Shown here: positions 10,835-12,417 of the stretch, one piece after another | Numbering within the stretch: position 1 is the stretch's first letter | Layout of the letters: every line of letters starts with the position of its first letter | Assembly: GCA_023263045.1 (NCBI GenBank) | Contig: JALQXU010000019.1 | Coordinates: 1 to 12,417, forward strand | Reading direction: 5' to 3' | From: Pontimonas sp. | GTDB taxonomy: Bacteria > Actinomycetota > Actinomycetes > Actinomycetales > Microbacteriaceae | Length of the DNA stretch: 12,417 nucleotides | Translations under genes and position numbers: made by a program | Notes under the pieces: generated by a model | What the model was told of the DNA's origin: nothing | Seen by the model: only the letters and a program-made list of their open reading frames with translations | Databases searched by the model: none

Positions 10835-12417
10835 ATGGAAGGTCCAGAAATCAAGTTCGCTGAAGCCGTTTTGGATAATGGCAAGTTCGGAAAGCGCACA
10901 GTGCGCTTTGAAACGGGCCGCTTGGCCCAGCAAGCCCAGGGTGCCGTTGCTGCATACCTGGATGAAGACACGATGCTGCTCTCGGCAACGAGCGCATCGA
11001 AGAGCCCTCGTGAGGGTTTTGACTTTTTCCCGCTGACCGTGGACGTCGAAGAGCGTTCCTACGCGGCGGGGAAGATTCCCGGATCGTTTTTCCGTCGTGA
11101 GGGTCGCCCCTCGACCGAGGCGATCCTGGTCTGCCGTTTGATCGACCGGCCGCTGCGCCCCTCGTTCGTCGACGGTTTGCGCAACGAGGTGCAGATTGTG
11201 ATCACGGTCCTCTCCATCGCACCCGACGAGTTCTATGACGCCCTGGCTATTAATGCCGCGAGTGCGTCGACTCAGATCTCGGGGCTGCCATTCAGCGGAC
11301 CGATTGCTGCGGTGCGTTTGGCTCTGATCGGCGACCAGTGGGTTGCCTTCCCGAAGCACTCGCAGTTGTCTGAGGCAGTCTTCGACATTGTTGTTGCCGG
11401 TCGTGTCGTCACCGACGCAAAGGGCAACGAGGATGTCGCCATCATGATGGTGGAAGCCGAGGCCACAGAGGTGAGCTGGGAGCTCATCCAAGGCGGTGCC
11501 ACGAAGCCCGATGAGGATGTGGTGGCTGCCGGTCTGGAAGCCGCGAAACCTTTCTTGAAGCAATTGGTCGAGGCTCAGCAGAAGCTTGCTGATCAGTCTG
11601 CCAAGGAAATCGAGAACTACCCGGTCTTCGCTGACTATTCGGATGAGGTTCTCTCTGCTGTCGATTCACTGGCAGCGGCGGAGCTCGCCACGGTCTACCA
11701 GATCGCGGACAAGCAGGAGAGACAGAATGCGGATGACGAGCTGAAGTCTCGAGTGAAAGAAGCGATTGCCGCCAAGGTGGAATCGGGAGAGCTTCCAGAG
11801 GATGCAAACTCCATGGTTTCTGCCGCTTATAAGTCGGTGACCAAGCGCGTGATGCGGACTCGAGTCCTCGCTGAGGGTGTTCGTATCGATGGTCGAGGAA
11901 CATCAGACCTGCGTGTCATCGACGCCGAGGTGGACATCATCCCTCGAGTTCACGGTTCGGCCCTGTTCCAGCGCGGCGAGACCCAAATCATGGGTGTCAC
12001 CACTTTGAACATGTTGAAGATGGAACAGCAGATTGACTCACTGTCTCCGGTGACTTCGAAGCGCTACATGCACCACTACAACTTCCCGCCCTACTCGACC
12101 GGTGAAACGGGTCGTGTGGGAACACCGAAGCGTCGTGAAATTGGTCACGGATTCCTGGCGGAGCGGGCTCTCGTTCCTGTACTGCCCAGTCGTGAGGACT
12201 TCCCTTACGCCATCCGTCAGGTGTCGGAGGCTCTGGGCTCGAATGGTTCGACCTCGATGGGTTCTGTGTGTGCCTCGACCCTGTCGATGCTCAATGCTGG
12301 TGTCCCATTGAAGGCTCCTGTTGCCGGTATTGCGATGGGTCTGATTTCGGACGAGGTTGACGGTGAGATGCGCTACGCCGCATTGACCGACATTCTCGGG
12401 GCCGAAGACGCTCTGGG
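10835..12417 (+). CDS. pnp: Polyribonucleotide nucleotidyltransferase (PNPase/GPSI), 3' end outside the window
   Basis: Phosphorolytic 3'-5' exoribonuclease of RNA decay and processing; the actinobacterial enzyme is also called guanosine pentaphosphate synthetase. 527 codons of an expected 750 or so are present and the frame stays open to the window end. Seen here: the first RNase PH-like core (RTVRFETGRLAQQAQGA, AAGKIPGSFFRREGRPS, LIDRPLRP), the all-helical linker, and most of the second, catalytic core (RIDGRG, ALFQRGETQ, FPPYSTGETGR, RREIGHGFLAERAL, SNGSTSMGSVCASTLS, VAGIAMGL, and TDILGAED with the metal-binding Asp positions). The KH and S1 domains lie beyond the edge. ATG 10835 (MEGPEIKFAEA) is the usual actinobacterial start; the AAGGAG at 10818-10823 is 11 nt away, a rather long spacing. 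An in-frame GTG at 10826 is only 2 nt from that site and less likely. Confidence 0.97.
   Translation, partial: MEGPEIKFAEAVLDNGKFGKRTVRFETGRLAQQAQGAVAAYLDEDTMLLSATSASKSPREGFDFFPLTVDVEERSYAAGKIPGSFFRREGRPSTEAILVCRLIDRPLRPSFVDGLRNEVQIVITVLSIAPDEFYDALAINAASASTQISGLPFSGPIAAVRLALIGDQWVAFPKHSQLSEAVFDIVVAGRVVTDAKGNEDVAIMMVEAEATEVSWELIQGGATKPDEDVVAAGLEAAKPFLKQLVEAQQKLADQSAKEIENYPVFADYSDEVLSAVDSLAAAELATVYQIADKQERQNADDELKSRVKEAIAAKVESGELPEDANSMVSAAYKSVTKRVMRTRVLAEGVRIDGRGTSDLRVIDAEVDIIPRVHGSALFQRGETQIMGVTTLNMLKMEQQIDSLSPVTSKRYMHHYNFPPYSTGETGRVGTPKRREIGHGFLAERALVPVLPSREDFPYAIRQVSEALGSNGSTSMGSVCASTLSMLNAGVPLKAPVAGIAMGLISDEVDGEMRYAALTDILGAEDAL

Noticed and set aside
10675..10863. 62-codon plus-strand frame in the pnp leader
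   Set aside because: It overlaps the pnp start in another frame, has no ribosome binding site, and its sequence is made of the leader palindromes.
1..12417. Mobile elements, CRISPR arrays, tRNA or rRNA genes
   Set aside because: I looked for transposase motifs, terminal repeats, regularly spaced repeats, and tRNA-like T-arm or acceptor patterns, and saw none.

Overview
The window looks like ordinary chromosomal DNA of an actinobacterium, probably a member of the Microbacteriaceae. The case rests on gene content and style: a mycoredoxin-like glutaredoxin, a gram-positive-type uridine phosphorylase, a MutY without the C-terminal 8-oxoG-recognition domain, an SDR-DUF2867 protein, PNPase starting MEGPEI, a TM0106-type RecB-like nuclease, and several genes with no Shine-Dalgarno (SD) sequence but a TAnnnT hexamer 6-7 nt before the start codon. 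By eye the GC content is moderate to high but not extreme, which would suit one of the compact aquatic Microbacteriaceae. The family call is an inference. I see no transposase, integrase, tRNA, rRNA, CRISPR array, prophage or resistance gene.

Layout. (1) 1-942, plus strand: the tail of an unrecognised gene, then uridine phosphorylase (udp). (2) 926-1792, minus: MutY, tail to tail with udp and overlapping it by 17 nt. (3) 1793-1850: a 58-nt divergent promoter region with two inverted repeats, serving mutY to the left and an SDR-DUF2867 gene (1851-3335) to the right; both look leaderless. (4) 3336-5625, plus: a 151-nt leader with two hairpins, then a 712-residue SNF2-family ATPase. (5) 5622-5813, minus: a 63-residue zinc-ribbon protein, overlapping the SNF2 stop by 4 nt. 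(6) 5884-6372, plus: an MTH1-like Nudix hydrolase. (7) 6369-8320, minus: a glutaredoxin-like protein followed by a stand-alone TM0106-family RecB/Cas4-like nuclease, whose stop overlaps the Nudix stop by 4 nt. (8) 8440-9981, plus: aspartate ammonia-lyase. (9) 10255 to the end, plus: ribosomal protein S15 (rpsO), a strong intrinsic terminator, a structured non-coding stretch, then PNPase (pnp), cut off by the window edge.

How the genes fit together. rpsO-pnp is the conserved ribosome/RNA-turnover pair. Here a 12-bp terminator stem separates the two genes, and both have structured leaders that could support autoregulation. MutY and the MTH1-like Nudix protein are candidate members of the oxidised-guanine (GO) defence. 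Together with the SNF2 ATPase and the RecB-like nuclease they give positions 926-8024 a DNA-maintenance flavour, but they lie on both strands and do not form one operon. udp and aspA feed pyrimidine salvage and aspartate/fumarate metabolism.

I found no clearly new multi-gene system. The most interesting points are the divergent leaderless promoter pair with paired inverted repeats, the hairpin-rich leaders of SNF2, rpsO and pnp, the stand-alone nuclease lacking the helicase half seen in many actinobacterial relatives, the small conserved-looking zinc ribbon, and the undefined N-terminal region of the SNF2 ATPase.
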